Shown here in pieces: positions 8,494 through 18,060 of a DNA stretch of 64,000 nucleotides; the first letter of the stretch is position 1, and each line of letters begins with the position of its first letter. Source of the stretch: CAZSNT01 sp964607765 (GTDB taxonomy: Bacteria > Verrucomicrobiota > Lentisphaeria > Oligosphaerales > JABHEG01); NCBI GenBank assembly GCA_964607765.1, contig CAZSNT010000012.1, positions 32,226 to 96,225 on the forward strand. Reading direction: 5' to 3'. The translations under genes were made by a program, and so were the position numbers. The notes beneath the pieces are model-generated. The model worked only from the letters and a program-made list of their open reading frames with translations, was not told the origin of the DNA and searched no databases.

Positions 8494-10944
8494 TCAGGCG
8501 GTGGTGAGGGTGGCCTCGACCTGGACAGTCGTTCCCGACGGGGCAACTGGAATGCTATTGCCGGGAACGCTGCGCCCGTCGATGCGGAGTTCGCAGATGC
8601 CGCGGCGGCAGTGATGCGGATTGCGCACCGTGATGTGGTAGGTCGCGCCGCGGAAGCGGCGGGTCACGGTGAAGCCGTCCCAGTCTGCGGGGATGCACGG
8701 ATCGATGCGCAACCCGTCGAAGTCGGGGCGGATGCCAAGGAAGCCGTGGCTGACCGACAGAAATGTCCAAGCCGCCGTTCCGGTGAGCCAGGAGTTCTTG
8801 GCTTCGCCGGGCGTCGCGGCGTCTTTGCCGGCGATCATCTGGGCGTAGACGTAGGGCTCGCAGCGGTAGATATCGAAGTCGGTTCTGGCGGCGGGGCAGA
8901 TGCTCAAGTAGTAATCGTAGGCGCGCTCGGCTTGGCCGCGTTCGAGGAGAGCAAGCTGCACCCAAGGGTTGTTGTGGCAGAAGACGCCGGCGTTCTCTTT
9001 GTAGCCTGGCGGGTAGCTCGAGACCTCGCCGAGCTCCAGGTGGTAGGTCGCATAGGGCGGTTGCTGGAGGACGCAGCCATGGGGGGTAAAGAGGTGTTCG
9101 TGGACGCTGTCGAGGGCCTTGTCGGCGCGACCGTTGTCCTGACCGGCGCCGCCCAGCAGGCACCAGCCCTGGCTCTCGATGTAGATCCGCCCCTCTGCGG
9201 AGTCCGCAGCGCCGATGGGCTGGCCGGCGGCGTCATAGGCGCGGCGGTACCAGGCGCCGTCCCAGCCATGTTCTTCGACGGCGGCGAGCATCTGCGCATG
9301 GTCCCGATCTGCGGAGTCCGCAAGGGTTGGGCGGTCGAGATGACGGTAAAGGGCGGCCATGTCGCGACAGGCGTAGAGGAAGAGGCCGGCGATCATGAGC
9401 GATTCGGCAGTTCGGTCGTCGGCGCTGTGGGCGGCGGTCTGGAAGGACTCGTTGGGCTCGGTAGAGAAGCAGTTGAGGTTGAGGCAGTCGTTCCAGTCGG
9501 CATGACCGATGAGGGGGAGGCCGTGCGGGCCTTGGTTGTCGAGAGTGAAGCGAAGGCTGAGCTGGAGGTGGTCCAGGAGAGTGGCAGTCTTAGCGTCGGC
9601 AGGCTCGTCGGCATAGCCGATGACTGCGTCCAGGATGGCCGTGTCGCCGGTCTCGCGAATGTAGGCGCAGGTGGAGAGGATGAGCCAGAGGTGGTCGTCC
9701 ATGAAGCCGCTGCCGATCTCCGCGTTGCCCTGCTTGGTGAGGGGCTGGTATTGGTGGAAGCAGGCGCCGCTGGACTCCTGGGTGGCAGCAATGTCGAGGA
9801 TGCGCTCGCGCGCGCGCTCGGGGATGATGTGCACGAAACCGAGCAGGTCCTGGTTGCTGTCGCGATAGCCCATGCCGCGGCCAATGCCGGTCTCGTACAT
9901 GCTGGCGGCGCGACTGAGGTTGAACGTGGCCATGCACTGGACTTGGTTCCAGGTGTTGGCCATGCGCATCATGGGCGCGGACGGGCAGTTGACCTGGAAG
10001 GCTGACAGGAGGTCGTCCCAGCGCGCGCGCAGAGAGTCGAAAGCAGCATCGACGGCGCGCGGGTCGGTATAGCGCTGGAGCAGCGCTTGGCCCTTGGTCT
10101 TGTTGAGACTGCCGTCGGGAGCGAATTTGGGCGTGTCCGGGTCTTGCTCAATGTAGGCGAGTACGAAGGCGAAGGAGGCGGTTTCGCGGGGGGCCAGGGA
10201 GAGCTTGAGGTGGTGGGAACCGATGGGGTTCCAGCCGTGGGCGATGCTGTTGGTCGCGGCGCCGCGTTGGACCGCGCGCGGTTCATGGAGGCCGTTGTGG
10301 GGGCCAAGGAAGGCGTCGCGATCCGTGTCGAAGCCTGCCGTCTCGGCGGTGCAGGCGAAGAGGGTGTAGTGGTCGCGACGTTCGCGATACTCGGTGGTGT
10401 GGTAGACGACGCTCGCATCCACTTCAACCTGGCCGATGGAGTAGGTGCGCTGGTAGTTGGTCATGTCGTTGAGCGCTTCGTAGAAGCAGAACTCGACGTA
10501 GGAGAAGAGGTCCAGATCCTTGGCGACCGACGAAGCGTTGCGGATCTCGACAGACCAGATCTCGGCGGTTTCGCCGGGTGGAACGAAGAAGCGCAGGGAG
10601 ACTTCGACGCCGTTCTTGGCGCTGGCGATGTGCGTGTAGCCGGGACCGACGCGACACTCGTAGGCATCCAGCGGAGTCTTGGTGGGTTTCCAGCCGGGGT
10701 TCCAGATGCAGTCTCCGTCCCGGATGTAGAGATAGCGCCCGTTGTTGTCGGCTGGGATGTCGTTGTAGCGATAGCGGGTGAGCCGGCGCAGCTTGGCGTC
10801 GCGATAGAAGGTGTAGCCGCCGCCGGTGTTGGTGCAGAGACCGAAGAAGTCGTCCTGGCCCAGGTAATTGAGCCAGGGCAGGGGCGTGTCGGGGCGAGTG
10901 ATGACGTATTCGCGGGCGTCGTCGTCGAAGGAGCCGTATTGCAT
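8494..10944 (-). CDS. cbp: Cellobiose phosphorylase (GH94)
   Basis: An 816-residue GH94 enzyme that phosphorolyses cellobiose to glucose and alpha-glucose-1-phosphate in the cytoplasm (EC 2.4.1.20). Long blocks match Cellvibrio/Cellulomonas cellobiose phosphorylase: FYRDAKLRRLTRYRYNDIPA, YHTTEYRERRDHY, GYRDSNQDLLGFVHIIPERA, HQYQPLTKQGN and GHADWNDCLNLNCFS with general acid Asp486. The start ATG 10944 aligns with the family N-terminus; the upstream open frame (to 11013) has no similarity. Two TGCGGAGTCCGCA palindromes fall inside this gene (9196-9208 and 9310-9322), both read as ADSA. No signal peptide. It indicates growth on beta-1,4-glucan oligomers besides sulfated sugars. Confidence 0.93.
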   Translation of the reverse strand: MQYGSFDDDAREYVITRPDTPLPWLNYLGQDDFFGLCTNTGGGYTFYRDAKLRRLTRYRYNDIPADNNGRYLYIRDGDCIWNPGWKPTKTPLDAYECRVGPGYTHIASAKNGVEVSLRFFVPPGETAEIWSVEIRNASSVAKDLDLFSYVEFCFYEALNDMTNYQRTYSIGQVEVDASVVYHTTEYRERRDHYTLFACTAETAGFDTDRDAFLGPHNGLHEPRAVQRGAATNSIAHGWNPIGSHHLKLSLAPRETASFAFVLAYIEQDPDTPKFAPDGSLNKTKGQALLQRYTDPRAVDAAFDSLRARWDDLLSAFQVNCPSAPMMRMANTWNQVQCMATFNLSRAASMYETGIGRGMGYRDSNQDLLGFVHIIPERARERILDIAATQESSGACFHQYQPLTKQGNAEIGSGFMDDHLWLILSTCAYIRETGDTAILDAVIGYADEPADAKTATLLDHLQLSLRFTLDNQGPHGLPLIGHADWNDCLNLNCFSTEPNESFQTAAHSADDRTAESLMIAGLFLYACRDMAALYRHLDRPTLADSADRDHAQMLAAVEEHGWDGAWYRRAYDAAGQPIGAADSAEGRIYIESQGWCLLGGAGQDNGRADKALDSVHEHLFTPHGCVLQQPPYATYHLELGEVSSYPPGYKENAGVFCHNNPWVQLALLERGQAERAYDYYLSICPAARTDFDIYRCEPYVYAQMIAGKDAATPGEAKNSWLTGTAAWTFLSVSHGFLGIRPDFDGLRIDPCIPADWDGFTVTRRFRGATYHITVRNPHHCRRGICELRIDGRSVPGNSIPVAPSGTTVQVEATLTTA

Positions 10945-10984
10945 GGCATGAGACCTCGTTTGGGGGAGATTCGCGCGTCCTGTA

Positions 10985-11013
10985 CTATGATCACAGCCCC
11001 TCACCTTGTGCAA
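10985..11013 (-). promoter_or_regulatory. Candidate sigma70 promoter for cellobiose phosphorylase
   Basis: On the minus strand TTGCAC (11008-11013) is followed after 17 bases by TCATAG (10985-10990), which would start transcription near 10978 and leave a leader of about 35 bases before ATG 10944. The -10 box is a moderate match only. Confidence 0.35.
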
Positions 11014-11048
11014 TGCACCCGGTCACTGCATTTCGGCATTTCGGCATT

Positions 11049-11209
11049 GAGAGAAAGCAGTTCGTCGAGGCTGCGCTGCTGGGTGTAGGGCTGGCGATCG
11101 ATCGGGGAAGCGGTTTGATCCAGAGCATCAACCGGGGCGGGACCTCGCTGCCGCTTGTGGGGCCAACACAGGTCGCCCCAACATCCTCTTCATCCTGACC
11201 GATGACATC
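11049..11209 (+). pseudogene. N-terminal sulfatase fragment, frameshifted, on the opposite strand
   Basis: Plus-strand translation reads ERKQFVEAALLGVGLAI, which resembles a Tat/Sec leader. Then, in a shifted frame at 11171-11209, it reads GRPNILFILTDDI, the unmistakable start of a sulfatase. Nothing sulfatase-like follows. The two pieces are out of frame with each other, so this is the decayed 5' end of a gene that once pointed opposite to the main cluster. It lies in the 769-base gap 10945-11713, which has no intact gene. Confidence 0.6.
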
Positions 11210-11457
11210 GTGTCACGACAACCGGTTCGACTATGAGAGTGTCCCCCCGTTTCTGTCGGCCTCGATCCGCCACTGTTCGGTGGGGTTTCAACGGCTGAAA
11301 CGATGGGTTCGACCCCCGAAACGTCATGGCCACTGTAGTCAATCTGACGTTGGTTCTGGCACAACGCAGGCTTGGCAAAGACGACCAGCAGAGCGCCTGA
11401 GAACAGACTCGGTAGCCATGCTGCGGTCCTCGAAGACAAACGTCGCTGCTGTTTCAC
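11128..11457 (-). pseudogene. Possible truncated exported protein (signal peptide and little else)
   Basis: A GTG at 11457 has an excellent GGAGGCGGAA site and opens a frame beginning MKQQRRLSSRTAAWL.., with a hydrophobic segment (SGALLVVFAKPALC) that looks like a signal peptide. After about 55 residues the sequence becomes low-complexity and runs antisense through the sulfatase fragment on the other strand. I recognise no domain. It may be the surviving start of a deleted secreted enzyme; chance is a real alternative. Confidence 0.3.
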
Positions 11458-11713
11458 TTCCGCCTCCCGTCCCTGGTTTTCTGATTCTCTTCACGGCTTG
11501 ATTGGCCAAAGAGTGCTTGTCTCCTCCGTTCGTGCGTGCGCCAGCCACAATGCAGATTGCCAAAGCGGAAACGACGATCCGGTCCATACCTTCTGCCTCT
11601 TACTGCACCGTCACTGTGACCGCCGCGCCGGCGGAGCATCTGCCGCCGGTCACTTGGTGAACACCTCACGGGCAACATACGGAGACTACAGTCCCTTGCT
11701 CTGCTCCCAGGAG

Positions 11714-14101
11714 TCACGGCAGCTCCCGACTCGCCTCCCGAACTTGATCCGGCGTCCCGCCCGTCAGCGCGATGCGGCTGCCGACTTTCGCGCCTGTCGC
11801 GCATGCAGTCAAGTAGCCTTTGCCCTTCCCCCCCTGGGCTGCCTTCCGCATCCACGGCGCCGCTTCCTTTCCCGGTTCCGGGGGCAGGCCGGGCGCCGAG
11901 TGGGCGAGCGACACCAACCCGACCGCGTACCCCCCGTCAGTGACGATATCGCCGCCTTCCGGTGACAGCGTGGTCCGGTACGGCCCCCAGACAACGGCGT
12001 CCACGATGCCGCCTCTGTCACGCAGAGCGGTCAGCTCGAGAACCAGGCAATCGCTCCGCTCCGTGATGCGGACGTCGGCCGTGACGCCCTGGAAGACGAG
12101 TTGGGCGGTCCGCGTCTTGGGATCCCATCCCATTCGCCGGGGTCGCTCGTGTTTGCCCTTGACCATGATCTTCAGCAGTGGGATCCGAGACCGGCCGGGG
12201 TCCACCTGATGGACTTGCTTCGCAGTGACCGGGTTGGACAGCGCGATGACGTGGCCGCCATCCACGACCATTGCCAACGAGTCGCTGCGGAAGCGGTAGC
12301 CGCCGTTGACAAAGACTGAGAAGCCGTCGTTGACGAATGCGACCCTCTTCGCGGCGTCCGTACCGGCGGCGAGCTCCGCGGCGCGCGCCAAGTGGGCCGT
12401 TAGACGAGCTCGGACTTCGGGCGTCCAGATACGATCAAAATCAGCCCGATCGAGGAAGATGTCGAGGAAATGGTGTCCCATGGCCCGATTGGTCAGGACA
12501 ACCCCCGATTCCTGGCGTGGCGCGGGCTTTGCAGACACGGCCTCGGGGGCGCCGGCTGTCCACGTCGATTCGCACAGGGAATAGAAGGCTTCCATCTCCC
12601 CTGCAGCCGGGCCGAACGCGGTGGCGTAGAAGTCGTTCAACAGGGCGTCAATGTCCTGGGTCGGATCCCAGAACAGGCGCGCGGTGAAGTACGTGTTGGG
12701 GAACTGCCACCACGCGTTGGCGCCGTCGCTGCGGTACTCGAAGAAGAGCCATTCTCCCTTGAACGCCGGGTGACGGCGTCGCGCTTCGGCCAGGTACGCG
12801 ACATCCTCGGCAATCGCGTGCGGCAGGAAACGGGGATAGAGCTCGTACCCCTCCCCGAACCAAGGCGCCCTGCCGTAGCAGTAATACTCCCAGAGATAGA
12901 TTTCACTGGGCCCGAGCGCCAGCCATTCGTCGAGGAGCATGTGGTTGTCCTCCCGACGGTGTGGCGCGATGTTGTTGAGACGGTGACGGTTGAGTACGAC
13001 CGCAGCATTGCCCGGCAGGTTTCCCGCGTCGGTCGGGGGCCGCGAGTAGCCGTGGTAGGCGCCGAGCACGACTTTCCTGTCCGGGTGACTCTTGTTCAGT
13101 TCGCGCGCGATCCCGATAAACGGGGCCATGATCGCGTCGCTGAGGAATCCGTAGTAGCCGCGTTCATGGCGGATCCGGGATTGGGTTTGCGCGCTTTGGT
13201 CAATGCTCGTGTAGCCGTCATTCTGCAGCAAGACGAAGTAGTCGTGCCCTTTGGCGTAGAATCCCTGGGCGTCTTTGATCACTTGCTCCTTCACGGCGGG
13301 GACCGTAAAGCGCAAATGCCTGCCGCGCTTCCCCTGGCGATTGGTGACAAACCAGTCCGGGTGCGACTCGCCATACAACCGCCACCAGTCGTTCTCGCGC
13401 ATACACGGCACGGGGTTCCAGCGGCTGCCGGCAAAAGAATGGCGTGACGGCCACGGATCGAACGTCCCGCCGAATCCCACCTTCACCCCCCAATCCCTGC
13501 GCCGCGAGTAACCCCAGCGGAATGGGAAGAACGGTGCGTCCCGCGTTTTCCCGACAGGAACTCGGATGGTCGTCCGCTGCGGAATGACGTCGAGCTCGTC
13601 CTGCTCGAAGAACGTCCGCACGCCCTGATCGCGCAGGAACGCGAAGACCCCATGCATGGTGCCGGATTCGATCGGATCGCCGGTGCCGCGCCAGGCTCGA
13701 GTCGTGTCGTCCCGGCCAACGATGGCCAGATACGCCGGCGTCGTTTCTGTCAGGAACCCGTCGGTCGACAGGTCCGCCGTGCTGATGCCGAGGCGTCGAC
13801 TAGCGGCCGACTCGCCCAGGATCACCAGTTTCCGGGAAAGGAGTTCGGTCAGTCTCGGACCGTCATCCGCACCCAGAGCTTCGATGGTGAGGTGGGCGCC
13901 GCTCATGCGACGCACATAGGCCTGAAACTGCTTGGCGGCCAGCGGAATGGTGCCTTTCGCGTCGGCATCGATCACGATCACGGCATCGGACTGCCCGTCC
14001 ACCACCAGCTCGCACATGGCTTTGTCCTCGGCTTCGGCGGAACCCCAGAAGCCCATCGTGACGAGCGCCGCTACGCTTAACCCAAACCGTCTTGCCGTCA
14101 T
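11714..14101 (-). CDS. Secreted DUF4838 family protein (putative carbohydrate-active)
   Basis: A 795-residue protein starting at ATG 14101 with a textbook GGAGG site 5 bases upstream and a signal peptide (MTARRFGLSVAALVTMGFW.., cut near AEA). The early part resembles the GH20-type accessory domain (VIVIDADAKGTIPLAAKQF, MHGVFAFLRDQGVRTFFEQD). The central part has the DUF4838 landmarks EIYLWEYYCYG and EWLFFEYRSDGANAWWQFPN. DUF4838 proteins are frequent in polysaccharide loci of Bacteroidota and PVC bacteria and are probably TIM-barrel hydrolases, but activity is unproven. It is the last gene of the long minus-strand operon, 23 bases after the sulfatase stop. Confidence 0.8.
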   Translation of the reverse strand: MTARRFGLSVAALVTMGFWGSAEAEDKAMCELVVDGQSDAVIVIDADAKGTIPLAAKQFQAYVRRMSGAHLTIEALGADDGPRLTELLSRKLVILGESAASRRLGISTADLSTDGFLTETTPAYLAIVGRDDTTRAWRGTGDPIESGTMHGVFAFLRDQGVRTFFEQDELDVIPQRTTIRVPVGKTRDAPFFPFRWGYSRRRDWGVKVGFGGTFDPWPSRHSFAGSRWNPVPCMRENDWWRLYGESHPDWFVTNRQGKRGRHLRFTVPAVKEQVIKDAQGFYAKGHDYFVLLQNDGYTSIDQSAQTQSRIRHERGYYGFLSDAIMAPFIGIARELNKSHPDRKVVLGAYHGYSRPPTDAGNLPGNAAVVLNRHRLNNIAPHRREDNHMLLDEWLALGPSEIYLWEYYCYGRAPWFGEGYELYPRFLPHAIAEDVAYLAEARRRHPAFKGEWLFFEYRSDGANAWWQFPNTYFTARLFWDPTQDIDALLNDFYATAFGPAAGEMEAFYSLCESTWTAGAPEAVSAKPAPRQESGVVLTNRAMGHHFLDIFLDRADFDRIWTPEVRARLTAHLARAAELAAGTDAAKRVAFVNDGFSVFVNGGYRFRSDSLAMVVDGGHVIALSNPVTAKQVHQVDPGRSRIPLLKIMVKGKHERPRRMGWDPKTRTAQLVFQGVTADVRITERSDCLVLELTALRDRGGIVDAVVWGPYRTTLSPEGGDIVTDGGYAVGLVSLAHSAPGLPPEPGKEAAPWMRKAAQGGKGKGYLTACATGAKVGSRIALTGGTPDQVREASRELP

Positions 14102-14124
14102 TGCGGCCTCCTGCTTCTGAGGAC

Positions 14125-15570
14125 TCAGTACGTCTTCGGGGGATGGACGGGCCCGGAAGACTTCATCCAGAGCGCCACCGCTTTGCGCATGCGTTCGGTC
14201 ACTTCCGGGTGTTCGCCGGCCACGTTCTTCATCTCCCACGGATCTGTCTTATGATCGTACAGGATCTCGAGACCTTCGCTGACGATGTAACGGTAGCGGG
14301 CGTCGGTGGCTGCCTGCGCGCCGAGGACTTCCGAGAAGGCGTATGTTCTGCCGTTCGTCTTCCTGCCTTCCAACAACGGCACGATACTGAATCCGTTCTT
14401 TGCCGCCTGGTTCGGTTCTGCAACGCCAGCCAGTTCAAAGGTGGTCGGCACCAAATCCATCAGTTCCATCGGGTGTGGATTGACCTGGTCCTGCAGAAAG
14501 CGTTTCGGGAAGCTGACGATCATGGAGACGTTCAGGGCCTCCTCGAACAGTGTGCCCTTGTGCAGGCGCCCGTGGTTGCCGAGGAAAATGGAATGGTCGG
14601 AGAAGAAGATGACCACCGTGTTGTCGAGCTGCCCCGTGCCCGCCAACGCGTCGAGCAAGCGACCGATCTGTGCGTCCATGAAGGCGACATTCGCCGCTTC
14701 CCCCAACCGGTTCTTGGCCGTGTCTTTCGGAGACTTGACGGGCTTGTTGTCTTTCAGCAGCGGCTCAGGGACATCGTGCCCGAAACGGTCCGTTTTCGGG
14801 GGCGGGATCTTCAGTTCCGCGACCTTGTCATACCAGCGCTGCGGCACATCGTAGGGGCCGTGCGGCAGACAGAAATTGAACCACAGGAAGAAGGGCTTCT
14901 CCGCGTCACGGCCGCCGGACAACCAGTCCACGGCCAGCTGCGCGGTGAACGCGTCGAGGTAATCGATGTCTTCCGACATGCTGCTGCGGTTGCCGTAGCC
15001 GGTGTTGTCTTTAACCCACTGCTCGTATTTCCCGCGCCTCTTCAGATGCTGGATGAAGGGATTGTCCTTGATTTTCCAGCCCTCTTTCAGGAATTTCCAG
15101 AGCATGTAGCGTTCGCCCGTGCAGTTGACATGGTCGAACCCGTGATCCCGCAGCGCTTCGTCCTTCGTTGCCTTGGGGTTGTCCGCCGACGCCTTGATGT
15201 GCGATTTGCCGATGTACGCTGTCTGATAGCCGGCCTTCCGCAGAACGGGCGGGAACGTCCATACCCCGGACGGCAGCTTCCGCAGGTGCCCGTTGCGGTA
15301 GAACCCGAGATTGTGCGAGTAGAGGTTGGTCAGCAACCCGTTGCGCGACGGCCCGCACATCGGCGCCTGACACACCGCATTGGGAAAGTGGACACCCCTC
15401 GAGGCCAGGCGGTCCAGATTCGGCGTCAGACCGAACCCCTCGCCCAGCTTGTTCATGAAACGCGGCATCAGGTCGTCCGCCTCAATCCAAACGATGTTTG
15501 GGCGCTTGCCGGCGGCGAACGAAGGCCCGGTCATACAGAGCATGGCAGCTATCAGTAATCGTGCTTTCAC
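14125..15570 (-). CDS. Exported sulfatase (Cys-type), intact paralogue of the deleted copy
   Basis: A 481-residue sulfatase. A GTG start at 15570 (AGGA site 8 bases upstream) gives a compact signal peptide ending near SFAA; the open frame upstream is not convincing. The active-site motif is CGPSR (Cys72, to be converted to formylglycine). Further landmarks are AYIGKSH, HGPYDVP and FFSDHSIFLGNHG with metal and sulfate ligands. It should remove sulfate esters from a glycan in the periplasm or outside; the substrate is unknown. Its 3' third is nearly identical to that of the deleted copy at 7530-8360. Gaps are 108 bases to the GH95 gene upstream and 23 to DUF4838 downstream. Confidence 0.92.
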   Translation of the reverse strand: MKARLLIAAMLCMTGPSFAAGKRPNIVWIEADDLMPRFMNKLGEGFGLTPNLDRLASRGVHFPNAVCQAPMCGPSRNGLLTNLYSHNLGFYRNGHLRKLPSGVWTFPPVLRKAGYQTAYIGKSHIKASADNPKATKDEALRDHGFDHVNCTGERYMLWKFLKEGWKIKDNPFIQHLKRRGKYEQWVKDNTGYGNRSSMSEDIDYLDAFTAQLAVDWLSGGRDAEKPFFLWFNFCLPHGPYDVPQRWYDKVAELKIPPPKTDRFGHDVPEPLLKDNKPVKSPKDTAKNRLGEAANVAFMDAQIGRLLDALAGTGQLDNTVVIFFSDHSIFLGNHGRLHKGTLFEEALNVSMIVSFPKRFLQDQVNPHPMELMDLVPTTFELAGVAEPNQAAKNGFSIVPLLEGRKTNGRTYAFSEVLGAQAATDARYRYIVSEGLEILYDHKTDPWEMKNVAGEHPEVTERMRKAVALWMKSSGPVHPPKTY

Positions 15571-15678
15571 TTCAGCAGTTCCTTGTATTGTCCGATGCCA
15601 GTAGTTCTGGCGACGGGACTCGGGGAATCTGCGAGCCACGTATCCCCGACGAGAACCCCGTCCAACGTCCGGCCTTCT

Positions 15679-18051
15679 TCATGGCAGACTCGTGTTGCCC
15701 GGAACTGACGATCTCGGTCTGACGCGAACGGGCTCGATGGCCAAGCTCTCCGGAGCAGTCGGTGCTTCCGCCAAGACAACGGTCTCCCCCTTCTTCAGAT
15801 CAATGTCGTGGATGGGGCGGCCGCATTTGTCCTTCGTCCTCGTGATGGTGAATTCCCGCTTCCCGAACGCTCCGACCGGGCCGGCAAAGGGCGCCTCGAC
15901 CCGGCAGGGATTCCCAGCGTTGCTGGTGATCTGCACGAACTGTAATCTGCCCTCCCGCATCTGCGCGGAGACCTCAAACGCGCCTTCCGCCATCAGCTTG
16001 TCGAAAGACACGTCCTTCCAGCCATCGGCCAATGCCGGAAAGATGCGGAGCCGGAACTCGGCGGGGTCTGCCGTCGCGCTCTGCAGGAGCATCTCGGTTG
16101 TGCCGACAGTGCCGCAGAGAACGCTCTCTATGGCCGGTCCCGGCCCCCTGAAGAAGGTGCTTGGCGTTGCCCAATCCGCACCATTCCGCAGTTGCCGCAG
16201 TGCCTCGTTGCCGTCGCGTAGCCAAGCAGCCATCCCGGCGGCGCCGAAGAAGGAGAAGCCGTTCCAACCGATGTTCCTCTCGGTCGCGAGCTTTACCCAA
16301 TGATCGTAAGACTTGCGGAAGAGCGCGTGTTCCTCCGGGGCATCCGGGTCCTGCTCCAACAGAGGCCAGAAGGGCATCAGATGTGAGTAATGACGGTGCG
16401 ATACCGCAAACGGCACACCGGCAGCAACCATGAGGCCGTTCTCGTTGACCGGGTACGGTGCGAGGCTCGCCATGACGTCGTCCCACCGGGCTTCGTCAGG
16501 ATCATTCAAGCCGTGTTTGCGGTTGAGTACCTTCAGGACCTTCAGCCCCCAACGCAGCGTCGCCAGGTTGTAGACCGTGTCCGGATAGCGCTCGTTGGAG
16601 TATTCGGGCGAGACATCGGGCGCCATATGATAGACGCCCTGTCCGTCCTTCATCAGTCCGGCCATCATGAAGCGGACAGCGCCTCTCAGTAGAGGGTAGA
16701 ACTCCTCTTTCTCAAGTTTCTCGTTCCCCGTATAGCGGCAGTACATCCAGTAGTCGTGCAACGCCCAAGTGAGGTTGCCGAATTCCCAGTGCCATCCGGT
16801 TGCGCCGAAGATGTCCATGGTCCGCCCGAGAGCCATCGCGCCCTTCGTCTGGTACTTCTCGGGAACCACTGCCTCGAAGACCGGCTTGTTGCTGTTGAAC
16901 AACGTGACAAACGGCTTGCAGAGCTCGAGGCGATTGCTGGTCATCGTGCTGTGGTACAGGATCTGGATATTGGTGTTGCACCACACCCGTGCCCAACCGG
17001 TAGCCCGCAACCACGGTCCGATCTCATCGAGAACCGGGCCATTCGGGCGCATGGCTGCAGCCATCTTGTAGATTTGGATCCAGTAATAGCGCTCCACCTT
17101 CTTGTCCGGAATGGACAGGAAGCTCTTCGCGTAATACTCCCTCCACCAATCCCAGTGAGGTACGGCAAGCTCCCGGTATCCTGCTGCCAAGGCCCTGCTT
17201 ACGTCGGAAACAGCTTTCGCTTCCGTCACGTCGCCTTTGTGTTCGTAATCCAGTGTATAGGCACAAAGTGCCCTGCCGGCGCCCAAGTTACGCACACCCC
17301 ACGCAACCATGTACCCGCCGCCATCTCTGAACGGCTGCACCAACCAGCTGATCTGGCCGATCTTGCCGGTCTTTGCCGGGGGATGGACGGACACCTTCGG
17401 GTCCTTCTTCAGTTCATCGATGAATGGCACGAACACGGGGTTGCTGAAATCGACGATCCGCTGCTCGCGTTTGGACAGGTCACTTTTCGCGAGCAGATCC
17501 CGCAACCCGTTTCGGAGTGTCCCGCTGTCAATGGCCGGACGCTGGAAAAACTCGAAGCCGGCTTGCTCAGAGCCGCTGAGCCTGTACTCAATCAAGCCGA
17601 CCATCTGTTCCCTGGGCATAATGCAGCGCCAACTCATTTCCCCCCGATCGGTCGTGATGGTCCCGGTGGCCTCGGCTTTGTGCAGAGACTGATGCATCGT
17701 CTGCCCGGCTATCTTGCCGCCAAGACGGAGAACCAGCTTGCCGACGGGAATTCGCGACTTTACCCGGGCTGTCGTGTCATAGACATCGCTGCGTCCGAGA
17801 TCCCAGTGGAGCACTTCATCCCGCGCCGACCAGATGGTGGAGCCGAACAGGCCATTCCCGAGGAATGCGCTATCGCCGCGGTCTTCGGGAGCGGCATCCC
17901 ATCTGAAATCGTGTTTCCCCAAGAACTCTGCCATATCAACGTTGTTCTTGACTTCGCCGTAGGAAAAATGGGCAAGAACCATGAACACTCCCGAGGCCAT
18001 CAGCCCCATTCTCGTGGCCATCACCGCCTTCATTGCTTGGCGTCCTGCCAT
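15679..18051 (-). CDS. Exported GH95-like alpha-L-fucosidase family enzyme
   Basis: A 790-residue protein with an N-terminal signal (hydrophobic stretch about residues 15-30). The N-terminal beta-domain has FLGNGLFGSTIWS and VLHWDLGRSDVYD, and the (alpha/alpha)6 barrel contains WCNTNIQILYHSTMTSNRLE and SHRHYSHLMPFWPLLE, patterns of GH95 enzymes that remove L-fucose or L-galactose. No catalytic assignment is made by eye. The ATG at 18051 has a GGAG site 6 bases upstream, only 9 bases after the preceding sulfatase stop, so the two are co-transcribed. Pairing with a sulfatase suggests stepwise removal of sulfate and then fucose. A related (alpha/alpha)6 family remains possible. Confidence 0.75.
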   Translation of the reverse strand: MAGRQAMKAVMATRMGLMASGVFMVLAHFSYGEVKNNVDMAEFLGKHDFRWDAAPEDRGDSAFLGNGLFGSTIWSARDEVLHWDLGRSDVYDTTARVKSRIPVGKLVLRLGGKIAGQTMHQSLHKAEATGTITTDRGEMSWRCIMPREQMVGLIEYRLSGSEQAGFEFFQRPAIDSGTLRNGLRDLLAKSDLSKREQRIVDFSNPVFVPFIDELKKDPKVSVHPPAKTGKIGQISWLVQPFRDGGGYMVAWGVRNLGAGRALCAYTLDYEHKGDVTEAKAVSDVSRALAAGYRELAVPHWDWWREYYAKSFLSIPDKKVERYYWIQIYKMAAAMRPNGPVLDEIGPWLRATGWARVWCNTNIQILYHSTMTSNRLELCKPFVTLFNSNKPVFEAVVPEKYQTKGAMALGRTMDIFGATGWHWEFGNLTWALHDYWMYCRYTGNEKLEKEEFYPLLRGAVRFMMAGLMKDGQGVYHMAPDVSPEYSNERYPDTVYNLATLRWGLKVLKVLNRKHGLNDPDEARWDDVMASLAPYPVNENGLMVAAGVPFAVSHRHYSHLMPFWPLLEQDPDAPEEHALFRKSYDHWVKLATERNIGWNGFSFFGAAGMAAWLRDGNEALRQLRNGADWATPSTFFRGPGPAIESVLCGTVGTTEMLLQSATADPAEFRLRIFPALADGWKDVSFDKLMAEGAFEVSAQMREGRLQFVQITSNAGNPCRVEAPFAGPVGAFGKREFTITRTKDKCGRPIHDIDLKKGETVVLAEAPTAPESLAIEPVRVRPRSSVPGNTSLP

Positions 18052-18060
18052 CGTTTGCTC

